Shown piece by piece: positions 53,447 through 62,038 of a DNA stretch of 64,000 nucleotides. Position 1 is the first letter of the stretch, and every line of letters begins with the position of its first letter. Location: positions 6,850 through 70,849 of the forward strand of contig CAYQMF010000016.1 in NCBI GenBank assembly GCA_964418595.1, read 5' to 3'. Origin of the DNA: CAYQMF01 sp964418595 (GTDB lineage Bacteria > Planctomycetota > UBA1135 > UBA2386). A program made the position numbers and the translations under genes. The notes beneath the pieces were generated by a model, which made no database searches, had not been told where the DNA came from, and saw only the letters and a program-made list of their open reading frames with translations.

Positions 53447-54424
53447 TCACGGCACGAGCAGCACCGAGCCGGTCGTGGCGCGGCCTTCGAGCGCGCGGTG
53501 CGCGTCGGCGGCGGCCGCCATCGGAAACGTCGCGCCGACCCGCGGCCGCAAGCCGCCGCGCGCGAGCGCCTCGAACACGGCGCCGGCGCTCAGCTCCAGC
53601 TCCGCGCGCGTGGCGATGTAGTCGTGCAGGCGCGGGCGTGTGAGGTAGACCGAACCGTGCCGGCTCAGCTCCAGCACGTCGAGCGGATCGGGCGGGCCCG
53701 ACGCGTTGCCGAACGACACGAGCAGGCCGCGTCGCGCCAGCGAGCGGAGCGAGCCCGCGAACGTGGCCTTCCCGACCCCGTCGAAGACCACCGGCACGCC
53801 GCGATCCTTGGTGATCTGGCGGACGTGCAGGGCGAAGTCCTCGCGCGTGTACACGATCACATGCTGGCAGCCGTTGGCGCGGGCCAGATCCGCCTTCTGG
53901 TCGGACCCGACCGTGCCGATCACCTCCGCACCGAGGTGCGCGAGCCACTGGCACAAGAGCATGCCGACGCCGCCGACCGCCGCGTGTACGAGCACCGGCA
54001 TGCCGGGCTCCACCTTGAAGCAGCGGCGGATGAGGTACTCCGCGGTCATCCCGCGCAGCAGCACCGCGGCGGCGGTCTCGTCGGCGATGAAGTCCGGCAG
54101 CGCGAGCAGACGCTCGCTCGGCAGGCAGCGGTACTCGGCGTACGCGCCCGGCTCGCTGCCCGCGTAGCCCACGCGGTCGCCGACGCGCACCGTCGACACG
54201 CCCCGGCCGACGGCCTCGACGATGCCGGCGCCCTCGACGCCGATGCAGTGGGGGAGCTGCGGCAGGGGGTACAGGCCGGAGCGGTGATAGGTGTCGATGA
54301 AATTGACGCCCATCGCCGTGTGCCGGACCAGCGCCTCGCCGGGGCCGGGAACCGGCAGCGGGACGTGATCGCACTGCAGGGCCTCGGGACCACCGTGGGC
54401 GTGGACGCGGATGGCGAGGGGCAT
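53447..54424 (-). CDS. Quinone oxidoreductase (zinc-free MDR family, QorA-like)
   Basis: This is a 325-residue protein starting at ATG 54424 (MPLAIRVHAHGGPEAL). The GroES-like domain includes VPLPVPGPGEALVRHTAMGV and NFIDTYHRSGLYPLPQLPHC, characteristic of NADPH:quinone reductases. The Rossmann domain has VLVHAAVGGVGMLLCQWLAH for NADPH binding. The structural-zinc cysteines of alcohol dehydrogenases are absent. It reduces quinones or alkenals with NADPH in the cytoplasm. The C-terminus (AHRALEGRATTGSVLLVP) is complete. It is divergent from 54590 (165 bp between), and that gap contains TTGACA at about 54563, a possible -35 element for the lipoprotein without a clear -10. Confidence 0.88.
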   Translation of the reverse strand: MPLAIRVHAHGGPEALQCDHVPLPVPGPGEALVRHTAMGVNFIDTYHRSGLYPLPQLPHCIGVEGAGIVEAVGRGVSTVRVGDRVGYAGSEPGAYAEYRCLPSERLLALPDFIADETAAAVLLRGMTAEYLIRRCFKVEPGMPVLVHAAVGGVGMLLCQWLAHLGAEVIGTVGSDQKADLARANGCQHVIVYTREDFALHVRQITKDRGVPVVFDGVGKATFAGSLRSLARRGLLVSFGNASGPPDPLDVLELSRHGSVYLTRPRLHDYIATRAELELSAGAVFEALARGGLRPRVGATFPMAAAADAHRALEGRATTGSVLLVP

Positions 54425-54589
54425 GGCGGTCAGGGTAGCGGGGCATGGGCCACGGCCGCAACGCGGCGCAACGGCCAGATCGCGCACCGTTGGTGCCGAA
54501 CGGTCATGGAGGCTGCGCGATCCCCTGCGATGAGCCGCGTCACTTCGCCCTGGCGCCCCTGCTTGACAGCCCGGCAGCGAACGGGGCGA

Positions 54590-55249
54590 ATGGCCGGCAT
54601 GCAGCGCTTGCTCCTGGGTGTGCTCCTTCTCGGGTTCGTGAGTTGTACGGCGAGTCGCCAGTACTTCGTGCCGCGCGAGAACCTGCGCGCGCAGTCGCCG
54701 CGCGGCTGGCCCGCGGCCGAGTACGCGCTGCAGCACGAAGGCAAGGACGTCGGTCAGGCGCGGGTCTGGTCGGAGGGCGCCGCGCAGGTGAAGCACGGCG
54801 ATGCCAGGCGCACGGTGCTGCACATCGGGTTCGAGATCGAGAACAAGGGCGCGACGCCGCTGGTGTTCGACGTCGACCGCTGTCGCGTCACCGACATGCA
54901 GACGAAGAGCCGCGACGGCCTCGTGCTCGAGCCGTACGAGGAGAAGGGGAAGCTGACCATCGACCCCGGCCTCGTCGGCCTGCTCGACTTCGAGTTCCTG
55001 CTCCCGCTCGACACGCTGCCACGCGACATCGACAGCTTCCGCGCGGTGTGGGTGCTGCAGGGCGAGGGCGAGGCGGCGGTGAAGACCACGCCGTTCCGCG
55101 TCGACGACACGCGCTACTACCGGCGCGCCTACTACGATCCGTGGTGGGGCGTCGGCTTCGGCTACCACTACGGCTACTACCCGTACCACGGCTGGCACCA
55201 CCACCATGGCTGGGGCTTCGGGCCCAGCGTCCACTTCTGGGCGTGGTGA
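54590..55249 (+). CDS. Small lipoprotein with Tyr/His/Trp-rich tail
   Basis: This is a 219-residue protein starting at ATG 54590 (or 54599). The signal peptide ends in a lipobox (LLLGVLLLGFVSCTAS). Residues about 45-165 are a beta-rich domain (RRTVLHIGFEIENKGATPLV, IDPGLVGLLDFEFLLPLDTL) resembling an Ig-like fold. The last 40 residues are extremely rich in Tyr, His, Trp and Gly (YHYGYYPYHGWHHHHGWGFG), a tail that could bind metal or stick to the wall or membrane. No family name can be given. It converges on the HEAT lipoprotein (13-bp gap). Confidence 0.7.
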   Translation: MAGMQRLLLGVLLLGFVSCTASRQYFVPRENLRAQSPRGWPAAEYALQHEGKDVGQARVWSEGAAQVKHGDARRTVLHIGFEIENKGATPLVFDVDRCRVTDMQTKSRDGLVLEPYEEKGKLTIDPGLVGLLDFEFLLPLDTLPRDIDSFRAVWVLQGEGEAAVKTTPFRVDDTRYYRRAYYDPWWGVGFGYHYGYYPYHGWHHHHGWGFGPSVHFWAW

Positions 55250-55262
55250 AGGCTCGGGCGCG

Positions 55263-56759
55263 TCAGCCGTCCTGCTCGATGACCTGACGGGCTCTGGCGG
55301 CGAGGGGATCGTCGGCGGCGGCGATGGCGAGGATCGCGCGCGCAATCTGGCAACGCGCGATCCGGAACTCGGGAGCGGACCGGGGATAGTGCATGCCACC
55401 GCCGGCCACGGCCATCGGCCTGCCGAGCAGGCCCGCGTAGTCGCGGTTCAGCGCGGCGGCGAGTGTGGGAAGTTCCACGCGCACCGCCGGACCACGGCGG
55501 GCCAGGAGCGTCGTGGCGCGTTCGACACGGGCCAGTGAGCCGCTCGCGGCGGCCTGCGCGAGCGCACGATCTGGCAGCCACGCGGGCGTGTCGAGTGTGG
55601 CCTGCAGGTGGTCGTAGTCGGCACGCAATCCGGCCGCGAGCACGAGATCCCTCGTCGACTCCTGGCGGGCGAGAACGACGACGTCGCGCGAACAGGGCGC
55701 GGCACGACTCAGCGCGTCGAGGACTGGCCGGCGATCCCCCGGGGCGAGACCGACGAGAAGGCCCGCGAGTTCGGGCACGAGGTGCGCCAGGTCTTCGCCG
55801 CTTCCCATCGCGGCGCCGAGCGCGTGTCGATAGACGCCAGGGTCGGGCGCGTGCGACACCACCGTACGCAGCAGTGCCTCGCTGCCGTGGGGCCCGAGCG
55901 CGATCAGGTGCCCGGCCGCGATCTCGCGCTGCTCCGGTACTGCGAAGGCCGCGACCAGAGTGGTGAGCTTGCGTTGGATCTCCTCCGGCACGTTGGCGCG
56001 CGCCGGTTCCGAGTCCTCCCCGGCGAGCACGGCGCGCGCGCGCGCCGCGGGGACGCCGCGCGGGTCGATGCGGAGGACGGCCCGCGCCGCGCACGCGCGC
56101 AGGGGTACGCGCACGGTCGAGCCCGTCACCCGCGGGTCCGGCCGATCGAGCACCGCGGCGAGGCATGGCAGCGCCGCCCGGGCGCGCGGACCCATGCGGT
56201 CCAGCGCCTCGACGGCCAGCTCGATGCGGTGCGCGTCGACCTCGCCCGCCATCGCGATCAGGGTCGGCAGGTCGCTGCGTCCGTCCGACCAGGCGCGCAC
56301 GAACAGCCGCCGCAGGTCGACCGGTTCGCAGCCGATCCGGTGCTGCCACATGCCCACGTCGGCTTCGTCGATGAGGAGAGACGTCGGGCGGTAGGGGGCC
56401 AGCTCGGCGACCGTGCGGATCAGATCGCGACCGGTTCCCCCGTCGAGGCGCGGCGACAGGGCGAGGAGTGGCTCGAGGACACCGCCACCAGCCGGACCCA
56501 GCGCACGCAGCAGCCGCAACGCCTCCCGCTGACGCGACACTCGACCCGCGTCGACGGCACGTTCCAACTCGGCCATGAGCGCGGGTCCCGCGGGCTCACC
56601 CTGCGCGATGAGCGTCTGCGCCGTGGAGATCCTTCGCTCCGGATCATCGAGCTGGCGGACGAGGAGCTCGAGATCGGGCCGCGGACCCGGTGGCGCAGGA
56701 ACCCCGCAACTGACGCCGAAGGACACGCTGGCGAACAGGGTGAGACCGGCGCGGCGCAT
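55263..56759 (-). CDS. HEAT-repeat lipoprotein
   Basis: This is a 498-residue protein. The ATG at 56759 begins a lipoprotein signal peptide (LTLFASVSFGVSCGVPAPP). The rest is helical with repeat units of about 35-40 residues (LLVRQLDDPERRISTAQTLI, LAVEALDRMGPRARAALPCL, EIAAGHLIALGPHGSEALLR) that fit HEAT/armadillo repeats. No catalytic motif is visible. It is probably a periplasmic scaffold, of a type common in planctomycetes. The 399-bp region upstream separates it from the divergent radical SAM gene. Confidence 0.7.
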   Translation of the reverse strand: MRRAGLTLFASVSFGVSCGVPAPPGPRPDLELLVRQLDDPERRISTAQTLIAQGEPAGPALMAELERAVDAGRVSRQREALRLLRALGPAGGGVLEPLLALSPRLDGGTGRDLIRTVAELAPYRPTSLLIDEADVGMWQHRIGCEPVDLRRLFVRAWSDGRSDLPTLIAMAGEVDAHRIELAVEALDRMGPRARAALPCLAAVLDRPDPRVTGSTVRVPLRACAARAVLRIDPRGVPAARARAVLAGEDSEPARANVPEEIQRKLTTLVAAFAVPEQREIAAGHLIALGPHGSEALLRTVVSHAPDPGVYRHALGAAMGSGEDLAHLVPELAGLLVGLAPGDRRPVLDALSRAAPCSRDVVVLARQESTRDLVLAAGLRADYDHLQATLDTPAWLPDRALAQAAASGSLARVERATTLLARRGPAVRVELPTLAAALNRDYAGLLGRPMAVAGGGMHYPRSAPEFRIARCQIARAILAIAAADDPLAARARQVIEQDG

Positions 56760-57158
56760 GGGGGTGAGCGTGCCCAGCGGGAGTGTGTCGGGCAAGCGAG
56801 GCGGTTCGATCGGCCGACGCGGGCCGCGTGTTCGGGCTCGGGCTGGGGCTCGCGCTGACGGCGCGTTGTGCCGTCAGCGACGGCTCGGGCTCGTACGGGA
56901 GCGGGGAGATGTGCGGGCCACGACTTCGCGGATCCGCGATGCGCGCCCCGGTCGTGCTGCGCGCGATCGCGAGACGGACCGGCGGCGAGTTCCGGCACTT
57001 CCACGCCGAGTGAGGCTGGACCGGTCGACCGGTCGCCCTCGCAGCGGACGCGGTTTGCTGCATGCGCTCCCGGCCTGGGACTCCCTCGGCACCGGGGGCT
57101 CCTCGGCGGTCGATCAAAGGATATCGTTGTCCATAGAGATCCCGACCACCCGCCGCCC
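56760..57158. promoter_or_regulatory. Divergent intergenic region with a perfect 14-bp palindrome
   Basis: This 399-bp gap separates two divergent genes and should hold both promoters. The sequence ACCGGTCGACCGGT at 57020-57033 is a perfect palindrome, 126 bp upstream of the radical SAM start, and could be a dimeric repressor or activator site. A 76-codon open frame at 56783-57013 looks non-coding (no ribosome site, no domain). No consensus sigma-70 promoter is evident. Confidence 0.4.
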
Positions 57159-58100
57159 ATGCTCGCCAAGCCCGACCTCAACCGCGTCGCGCAGACCCTG
57201 CGCAATCCGACCTTCCCCAGCCGGTTCGCCGTCGAGCTGTGCGCCGACTGCAACCTGCGCTGCTCGATGTGCCATCACCCCTCCATGCGCCGGCCCAAGG
57301 GCGTGATGCCGTTGCAACTGTGGAAGAAGTGCGCCGACGAGATCGCCGCGGTCGAGCCGCGGACGCAGGTGTGGTTCTCGTTCTGCGGCGAGCCGCTGCT
57401 CGAGGCGAAGCGGCTCGTCGAGTACGTGGCCTACGGGCGCAAGGTCGGCCTGCTCGACATGTGCGTCAACACCAACGGAATGCTGCTGACACAAGACATA
57501 GCGGCGGCGCTGCTCGACGTGGGGTTGGCGCAGATCGTGATCGGGCTGGATGGGTTCACGAGCGAGACCTACGCGCGCGTGCGCGTAGGCGGCGAACGCG
57601 ACGTGGCCTACGCCAACGTCGAGCGCCTGCTGGAGCTGCGTCGGCAGCGCGCGAGCGGGCCGGAGATCATGGTGCAGTTCATCGTGATGGAGGAGAACAA
57701 GCACGAGCTCGACGCCTTCCAGGCCTACTGGATGGCGCGCGGCGCCACGGTGAAGGCGCGGCACATGCTGAGCTGGGGCGGCAAGTTCGGCACGCCGATG
57801 CGCGAACACCGCGACGAGCGGATCGCCTGCCCGTGGGCGGTGACGATGATGCACGTGTTCTGGGACGGGCGCGTGCCGCGCTGCCCGGGCGACACCGAGG
57901 GCGAGGAAGGCTCCGGCAACGCGTGGCACGAGTCGCTGACGACGCTGTGGGCGAATCTCGGTGGCTACCGCGAGAACCACCTGCAGGGCCGGTTCGACGA
58001 CTTGCCGGAGCGCTGCAAGACCTGCACCGACTGGATGGTGGGGGTCGCCGAGCGGCGTCGGCCGGGCACGGCGCCGGAGTTCATGCCGGGGAGCGACTGA
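57159..58100 (+). CDS. Radical SAM/SPASM-type enzyme
   Basis: This is a 313-residue protein starting at ATG 57159. The 4Fe-4S motif C31xxxC35xxC38 (CADCNLRCSMCHHPSMRRPK) is followed by WFSFCGEPLLEAKRLVEYVA (GGEP-like SAM motif with CGEP) and CVNTNGMLLTQDIAAALLDV. A C-terminal Cys cluster (ACPWAVTMMHVFWDGRVPRC, ERCKTCTDW) is of the SPASM/twitch kind and binds auxiliary Fe-S. Such enzymes modify peptides, proteins or sugars by hydrogen abstraction. One base separates its stop from the acyltransferase-carrier gene, so the two are one operon and probably one pathway. Confidence 0.85.
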   Translation: MLAKPDLNRVAQTLRNPTFPSRFAVELCADCNLRCSMCHHPSMRRPKGVMPLQLWKKCADEIAAVEPRTQVWFSFCGEPLLEAKRLVEYVAYGRKVGLLDMCVNTNGMLLTQDIAAALLDVGLAQIVIGLDGFTSETYARVRVGGERDVAYANVERLLELRRQRASGPEIMVQFIVMEENKHELDAFQAYWMARGATVKARHMLSWGGKFGTPMREHRDERIACPWAVTMMHVFWDGRVPRCPGDTEGEEGSGNAWHESLTTLWANLGGYRENHLQGRFDDLPERCKTCTDWMVGVAERRRPGTAPEFMPGSD

Positions 58101-58101
58101 G

Positions 58102-59055
58102 ATGGGCACGCTCTACCTGTGCGGCGCGGGCAATTCGGAAGGCGTGCGGCTCGCCGCGACGGTGAATCGCGTCGCCGCGCGCTGGGACCGCCTCGTGCTC
58201 CTCGACGACGACTCCGGCAAGCACGGCCGCTTCCTCCTCGACGTGCCGGTGCTCGGTCCGCTCGGGTTGTTGCAGGACGCCGACCCGGCGCGCGACGCTG
58301 TGGTGAACCTGGTGGCGCGCACGACGGCGCGGCGACTGGCGATGCGGGCGCGCATCGCCGAGCACGGCATCCCCTTCGCGAGCCTCGTGCACCCGGGCGT
58401 CGATCTCGCCTGGGTCGATCCCGGTCCGGACGTGCTGGTGTACGAACAGGTCGTGCTGTCGCCGGAGATCGCGCTCGGCCCCGGCTCGGTGGTGTTCATG
58501 CGCGCGGTCGTCGGCCACGAGGCTCAGGTCGGCGCCGGCTGTGTGCTCGCCGCCGGCTCGGTGCTGAATGCGCGCGTGCGGTTGGGCGAGGGCGTGTACG
58601 TCGGCACCAACGCGTCCATCTTGCCCGAGGTCACCGTCGGCGACGGCGCGACGATCGGTGCCAACACGATGGTGATGATGGACGTGCCGGCGGGTGCGAC
58701 GGTGGTCGGCGTGCCGGGGCAGGTGGTCACCGGCAGCGCCGAGGTCGCGCCACAGCGCTCGCTCGCCGAGATCGAGGACGCAATCGCCGCGGCCTGGACC
58801 GCGGTGCTCGGCCGCGACATGGGACGGACGTTCGCCTTCGGCGACGTCGGCGGCACCTCACTGCAGGCGCTGCGCATCCTCGAACACCTGCGCACGTGCT
58901 TCGGGCTCGAGGTCGCGGTGCCGACCTTCTACCGCTTCCCGACGGTGCGCACGCTCGCCCAGGCGCTGGCCCACGTGGAAGGCTCGGGTCCGTCGCCCGC
59001 GACGGCGCGCGGCGCGCTCCGGCGCGCGCACTTCTCGCGCACGGGTGACGGTTGA
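58102..59055 (+). CDS. PglD-like acyltransferase fused to an acyl/peptidyl carrier domain
   Basis: This is a 317-residue protein starting at ATG 58102. Residues 1-95 are a PglD-type Rossmann domain (MGTLYLCGAGNSEGVRLAAT). Residues about 110-210 form a left-handed beta helix with hexapeptide periodicity (VVGHEAQVGAGCVLAAGSVL, VTVGDGATIGANTMVM), with H139 where the catalytic His of sugar N-acetyltransferases lies. Residues about 218-295 are a carrier domain (LAEIEDAIAAAWTAVLG, then FGDVGGTSLQALRIL) with phosphopantetheine-accepting S253. Together this suggests an acyl group is carried in cis and transferred to an amino-sugar or similar acceptor. The order PglD-LbH-carrier is unusual. It is operonic with the upstream radical SAM gene. 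Confidence 0.8.
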   Translation: MGTLYLCGAGNSEGVRLAATVNRVAARWDRLVLLDDDSGKHGRFLLDVPVLGPLGLLQDADPARDAVVNLVARTTARRLAMRARIAEHGIPFASLVHPGVDLAWVDPGPDVLVYEQVVLSPEIALGPGSVVFMRAVVGHEAQVGAGCVLAAGSVLNARVRLGEGVYVGTNASILPEVTVGDGATIGANTMVMMDVPAGATVVGVPGQVVTGSAEVAPQRSLAEIEDAIAAAWTAVLGRDMGRTFAFGDVGGTSLQALRILEHLRTCFGLEVAVPTFYRFPTVRTLAQALAHVEGSGPSPATARGALRRAHFSRTGDG

Positions 59056-59175
59056 TGGCCCGCGTCCGAGGCCAGGGATCCCGACCATCGATGGGCTGCC
59101 AGGATCCGCCCGGTGTTCCGCTTGTTGTGGCGCAGCACGTCCGCGTTGGCGCGCGTTGCGTTGGCACGAGTCCTG

Positions 59176-60156
59176 TCAGGCAGAGTCGGATCCGTGGGGC
59201 GGCAACGCCGGGTCGGAGCCTCGGGAGGCTCCCCGGTCACGGCTCCAGACGTCGCCCAGCCACGCGCGGACGTAGTTCGGCCAGTCGCGACAGCCCCCGC
59301 AGAGGGGCACCTCGCCGTAGCGTCCCTCGAGGTGCGCCCGTCGGTGTCGGGCAAGGGCAGGCCCTCTCCAGATGTCCTCGAGCCGGGCGTCGCGCACGTT
59401 GCCGATCTCGATCTCGCCCTCACTGTCCAGACAACACGGCGTGACCCTGCCGTCCTCGAGGACGTTGGCGTGGGTCCAGAGCTGCGGACACGGCAAGCGC
59501 GGCGTCGGGAGAGGGGCCGGGTGGGGCGAGAGTTCGGGGACCTTGCCGGCCCAGCTGTTGCACACGGGATTGATCTCCACCGAGTCTCCGTCACCGAGGA
59601 GGGGGCGCCAGCGGGCGACAAAGCTCTCGCGCTCGTTCCAGTTGATCCGGTTGGGTGTCAGTCGGACGTGGATGTGTGGTTCGATCCTGCCCCGCACTTG
59701 CTTGCCGCGGAGCAGCGCGCGCGCCCCCTCTTCGACGCGGGCGAAGTCGGACCCGCGCGCAACGGCCTCATGGACCTCACGCGTAGTGCCTTCGATGCCG
59801 ACGACCACGTGTTCGGGCGCGATGTCGAGCAGTTCGTCGACCACCTCGGGGGTGAGGAAGGAGCCGTGGGTGAGAACCGCGACGGGCACATGCAGGTCGA
59901 CGACCGCCACGCGCAGGATCGAGCGCCACTCCGGGTGCACGAACATCTCGCCCATGCCCTGGGGCTCCAGCATCACTCCAGCGTGCTGTGCCACTTCGGC
60001 GATCACGCGCATCGCCAGGTTGGGTTCGATGTTCCGCCTTGCGCGTCGCAGACCGGGTTGCGGACACATGATGCACGCGAGCGGACACCGGCTGCTCAGT
60101 TCCAGCCCCACGGAGCGCGGGAACACGAAGAACTCTTCGGGAATCGGAATGTCCAT
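59176..60156 (-). CDS. Radical SAM protein with SPASM domain
   Basis: This is a 326-residue protein started at ATG 60156 (MDIPIPEEFFVFPRSVGLEL). The cluster motif is C24xxxC28xxC31 (RCPLACIMCPQPGLRRAR). The barrel continues with MLEPQGMGEMFVHPEWRSIL and VVVGIEGTTREVHEAVARG. A C-terminal SPASM domain has CPQLWTHANVLEDGRVTPCC, EIEIGNVRDARLEDIWRG and LCGGCRDW. The substrate is unknown; SPASM enzymes usually act on peptides or proteins. It starts 4 bp after the stop of the B12-type radical SAM gene, and 61709-62038 lies upstream, so the three minus-strand genes form an operon facing the acyltransferase operon. Confidence 0.85.
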   Translation of the reverse strand: MDIPIPEEFFVFPRSVGLELSSRCPLACIMCPQPGLRRARRNIEPNLAMRVIAEVAQHAGVMLEPQGMGEMFVHPEWRSILRVAVVDLHVPVAVLTHGSFLTPEVVDELLDIAPEHVVVGIEGTTREVHEAVARGSDFARVEEGARALLRGKQVRGRIEPHIHVRLTPNRINWNERESFVARWRPLLGDGDSVEINPVCNSWAGKVPELSPHPAPLPTPRLPCPQLWTHANVLEDGRVTPCCLDSEGEIEIGNVRDARLEDIWRGPALARHRRAHLEGRYGEVPLCGGCRDWPNYVRAWLGDVWSRDRGASRGSDPALPPHGSDSA

Positions 60157-60160
60157 CGCA

Positions 60161-61693
60161 TCACGGCGTGAAGGTGCAATCGAGATCGACGCGCACGAGT
60201 CTTGCGAACAGCCAACGATCGACTCCGGCACTGAACCAGCCCAGCCGCGTGCGCTGGCGCGCCACCGCGCGCAACGCGAAGTGCGCCCAACGCGACGTGC
60301 GTCGGACGAACGTCGCCCTGCTGATGGTCAATGGAAGGTAATGCAGGACCATGACCTTGATCGTGCGTTCGTCGGCGGCCGACAGCCACTCCATGGCCCG
60401 AGTGTGCATGTCACCCAGGAACGGACGGTGCGCGAGGATCTCGCGCAGGTGGCGGGGATAGCCCGGACTCCGTGCCATGGCCGTTTCACCCAGCGGCGTG
60501 TTCCACGCCGGTTGGAAGAAGCGGAACGTGAACGCTACCCAGGGGCTCATCGCCTGGAGTCGACGGATCAGGCGCAGAGTGCGCTGCCGATCCGAGCGCT
60601 GCTCGCCGGGCGTGCCGAACACGAAGTTGTGCATCGGCACGATCCCTTGGCGGAGCATCCGTTCGGTGATCGCCACCGCATCTTCGGGAGCGTGCTTCTT
60701 GCCGATGGCGGACAACACGCGGCGGGAACCGCTTTCGGTACCCAGCTCCAGCTTGCGGCAGCCGCCTGCCGCGAGCGCATCCCACTCCGCTTCGGTGAAT
60801 CTGGCCGCATCGATGGGGGACACCAGCGCGAACCAGGTGCAGTCCGGGACGCGCTCGGCCCACAATCGGGCCACGGCGAACACGCGCTGGCGGCTGGCGG
60901 CGAAGTCGAGTTCGGCGATGTGGTACTGGTGGACGCCGTAGCGGTCACGCAGATAGGCGACGAGATCGACGAGTTGCTCGGCACCCAGCCATCCGGGTTT
61001 GAAGTCGCGCCAGTAGCAGAATCCGCAGCCCTTGCTGCACCCATTGGCGAGTGCGATCACCAACGTGGCCTCGGCGTTGCCGAAGATGCCCCCGGACTGC
61101 ACGTAGGCTGTCAGGTCGAGCTGGCGGTACACGTCGTAGTGCTCCCAGATCGGCTTGACGGCCGGGTCGGGTTCGTTGTGGCGGAGTTCACCGTGGTTCC
61201 ACACCAGCCCTGGTACCAGGGCGAGTGACGTGCCGTCCCGCAAGGCGAGCACGAACGCGGCGCACGCGCGCTCACCGGGGCCACGGAGGAAGTAGTCCAC
61301 AGGGACTTCGGTTCGCAGCCCCTCGGGCGGAACGATGGAGATGAACGCGCCGCCAACGACCACCGGCAGGTCGGGGTACCACGACTTCAGTCGGGTCGCG
61401 AGTGCCAGGGCGTTGTGGCTCTGGATCATCGGATCCAGCTCGTTCATCCAGATGAACGTGGTGAGTGCGTCGTGCAGCGACTCGCGCAACTCCAGGCTGC
61501 TGTCGTGCCGATCGAGGTCTGGCTCCTGGTCGAAGAACACCACTTCGAACCCAGCGGCGACGAGGGCGCCGGCAACGGGCAGGCAGCGGAACGGCACACC
61601 CTGACAGGAGGCGATGGGGTCCACCGTCCAGCGGGGCACGAGGAAGCCAACACGGCCCTGGGTTGGGTGGCTGCTTGGACGCAGGATCTGCAT
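60161..61693 (-). CDS. B12-binding-type radical SAM protein
   Basis: This is a 510-residue protein. The N-terminal domain (residues 1-160) has the cobalamin-binding-like Rossmann layout (VAGALVAAGFEVVFFDQEPD, LPVVVGGAFISIVPPEGLRT), though the DxHxxG motif is not evident. The radical SAM core has C219xxxC223xxC226 (NGCSKGCGFCYWRDFKPGWL), then RKLELGTESGSRRVLSAIGK and PMHNFVFGTPGEQRSD. The last 110 residues are basic and helical. Members of this class methylate or rearrange unreactive carbons. It lies second in the minus-strand operon 62038-59176, with 15 bp to the small gene upstream. Confidence 0.85.
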   Translation of the reverse strand: MQILRPSSHPTQGRVGFLVPRWTVDPIASCQGVPFRCLPVAGALVAAGFEVVFFDQEPDLDRHDSSLELRESLHDALTTFIWMNELDPMIQSHNALALATRLKSWYPDLPVVVGGAFISIVPPEGLRTEVPVDYFLRGPGERACAAFVLALRDGTSLALVPGLVWNHGELRHNEPDPAVKPIWEHYDVYRQLDLTAYVQSGGIFGNAEATLVIALANGCSKGCGFCYWRDFKPGWLGAEQLVDLVAYLRDRYGVHQYHIAELDFAASRQRVFAVARLWAERVPDCTWFALVSPIDAARFTEAEWDALAAGGCRKLELGTESGSRRVLSAIGKKHAPEDAVAITERMLRQGIVPMHNFVFGTPGEQRSDRQRTLRLIRRLQAMSPWVAFTFRFFQPAWNTPLGETAMARSPGYPRHLREILAHRPFLGDMHTRAMEWLSAADERTIKVMVLHYLPLTISRATFVRRTSRWAHFALRAVARQRTRLGWFSAGVDRWLFARLVRVDLDCTFTP

Positions 61694-61708
61694 TCGGTGT
61701 CTGTGGCG

Positions 61709-62038
61709 TCAGAACCCTGGGAGTCGGTCGAACGGGTCCCACTTGGGTCCCTCCTCGATCTGCATCTCGACGCACTCCTGCCAGGCGGCGATCCGCCAGA
61801 GCGTTCGCAGCGGCTCGGCCTGTTCTGCCGAGTGAAACTGCCACGCGATCGTGAGCCACCCGGCAGCCTCGTCGTCGCCGCTGAGGAAGGGTCCGATGAC
61901 GTGCGCACCCGTGTCGACGAGCCGAGCGCGAAGCATCATCTGCGTGGCCAGCAGATCCGGGTGGACGGTGCCGATGCGGTTGCGCCAACGCGCTCGAACC
62001 CGGAATCGCTCGACTACGCCCCACTTCTGCTCGCGCAT
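61709..62038 (-). CDS. Small protein of the radical SAM operon, unknown function
   Basis: This is a 109-residue cytoplasmic protein from ATG 62038 (MREQKWGVVERFRVRARWRN). The sequence has HPDLLATQMMLRARLVDTGA, an alternating pattern and a Trp-rich end (LRTLWRIAAWQECVEMQIEE, then KWDPFDRLPGF) that recall dimeric ferredoxin-like (NIPSNAP/EthD-type) small proteins, but I cannot name a family. It leads the three-gene minus-strand operon with two radical SAM genes. It could be a substrate, a carrier or an accessory protein of these enzymes. A substrate peptide seems less likely because no repeated or cleavable core is visible. Confidence 0.5.
   Translation of the reverse strand: MREQKWGVVERFRVRARWRNRIGTVHPDLLATQMMLRARLVDTGAHVIGPFLSGDDEAAGWLTIAWQFHSAEQAEPLRTLWRIAAWQECVEMQIEEGPKWDPFDRLPGF

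Noticed and set aside
54562..54590. Sigma-70 promoter with TTGACA before the lipoprotein gene
   Set aside because: The -35 hexamer is perfect, but no -10-like sequence follows at 16-18 bp, and the start codon itself falls where one would be expected.
56783..57013. 76-codon plus-strand gene in the divergent gap
   Set aside because: No ribosome-binding site, no recognisable domain, Arg/Gly-rich composition like mirror frames, and it overlaps the region expected to hold promoters.
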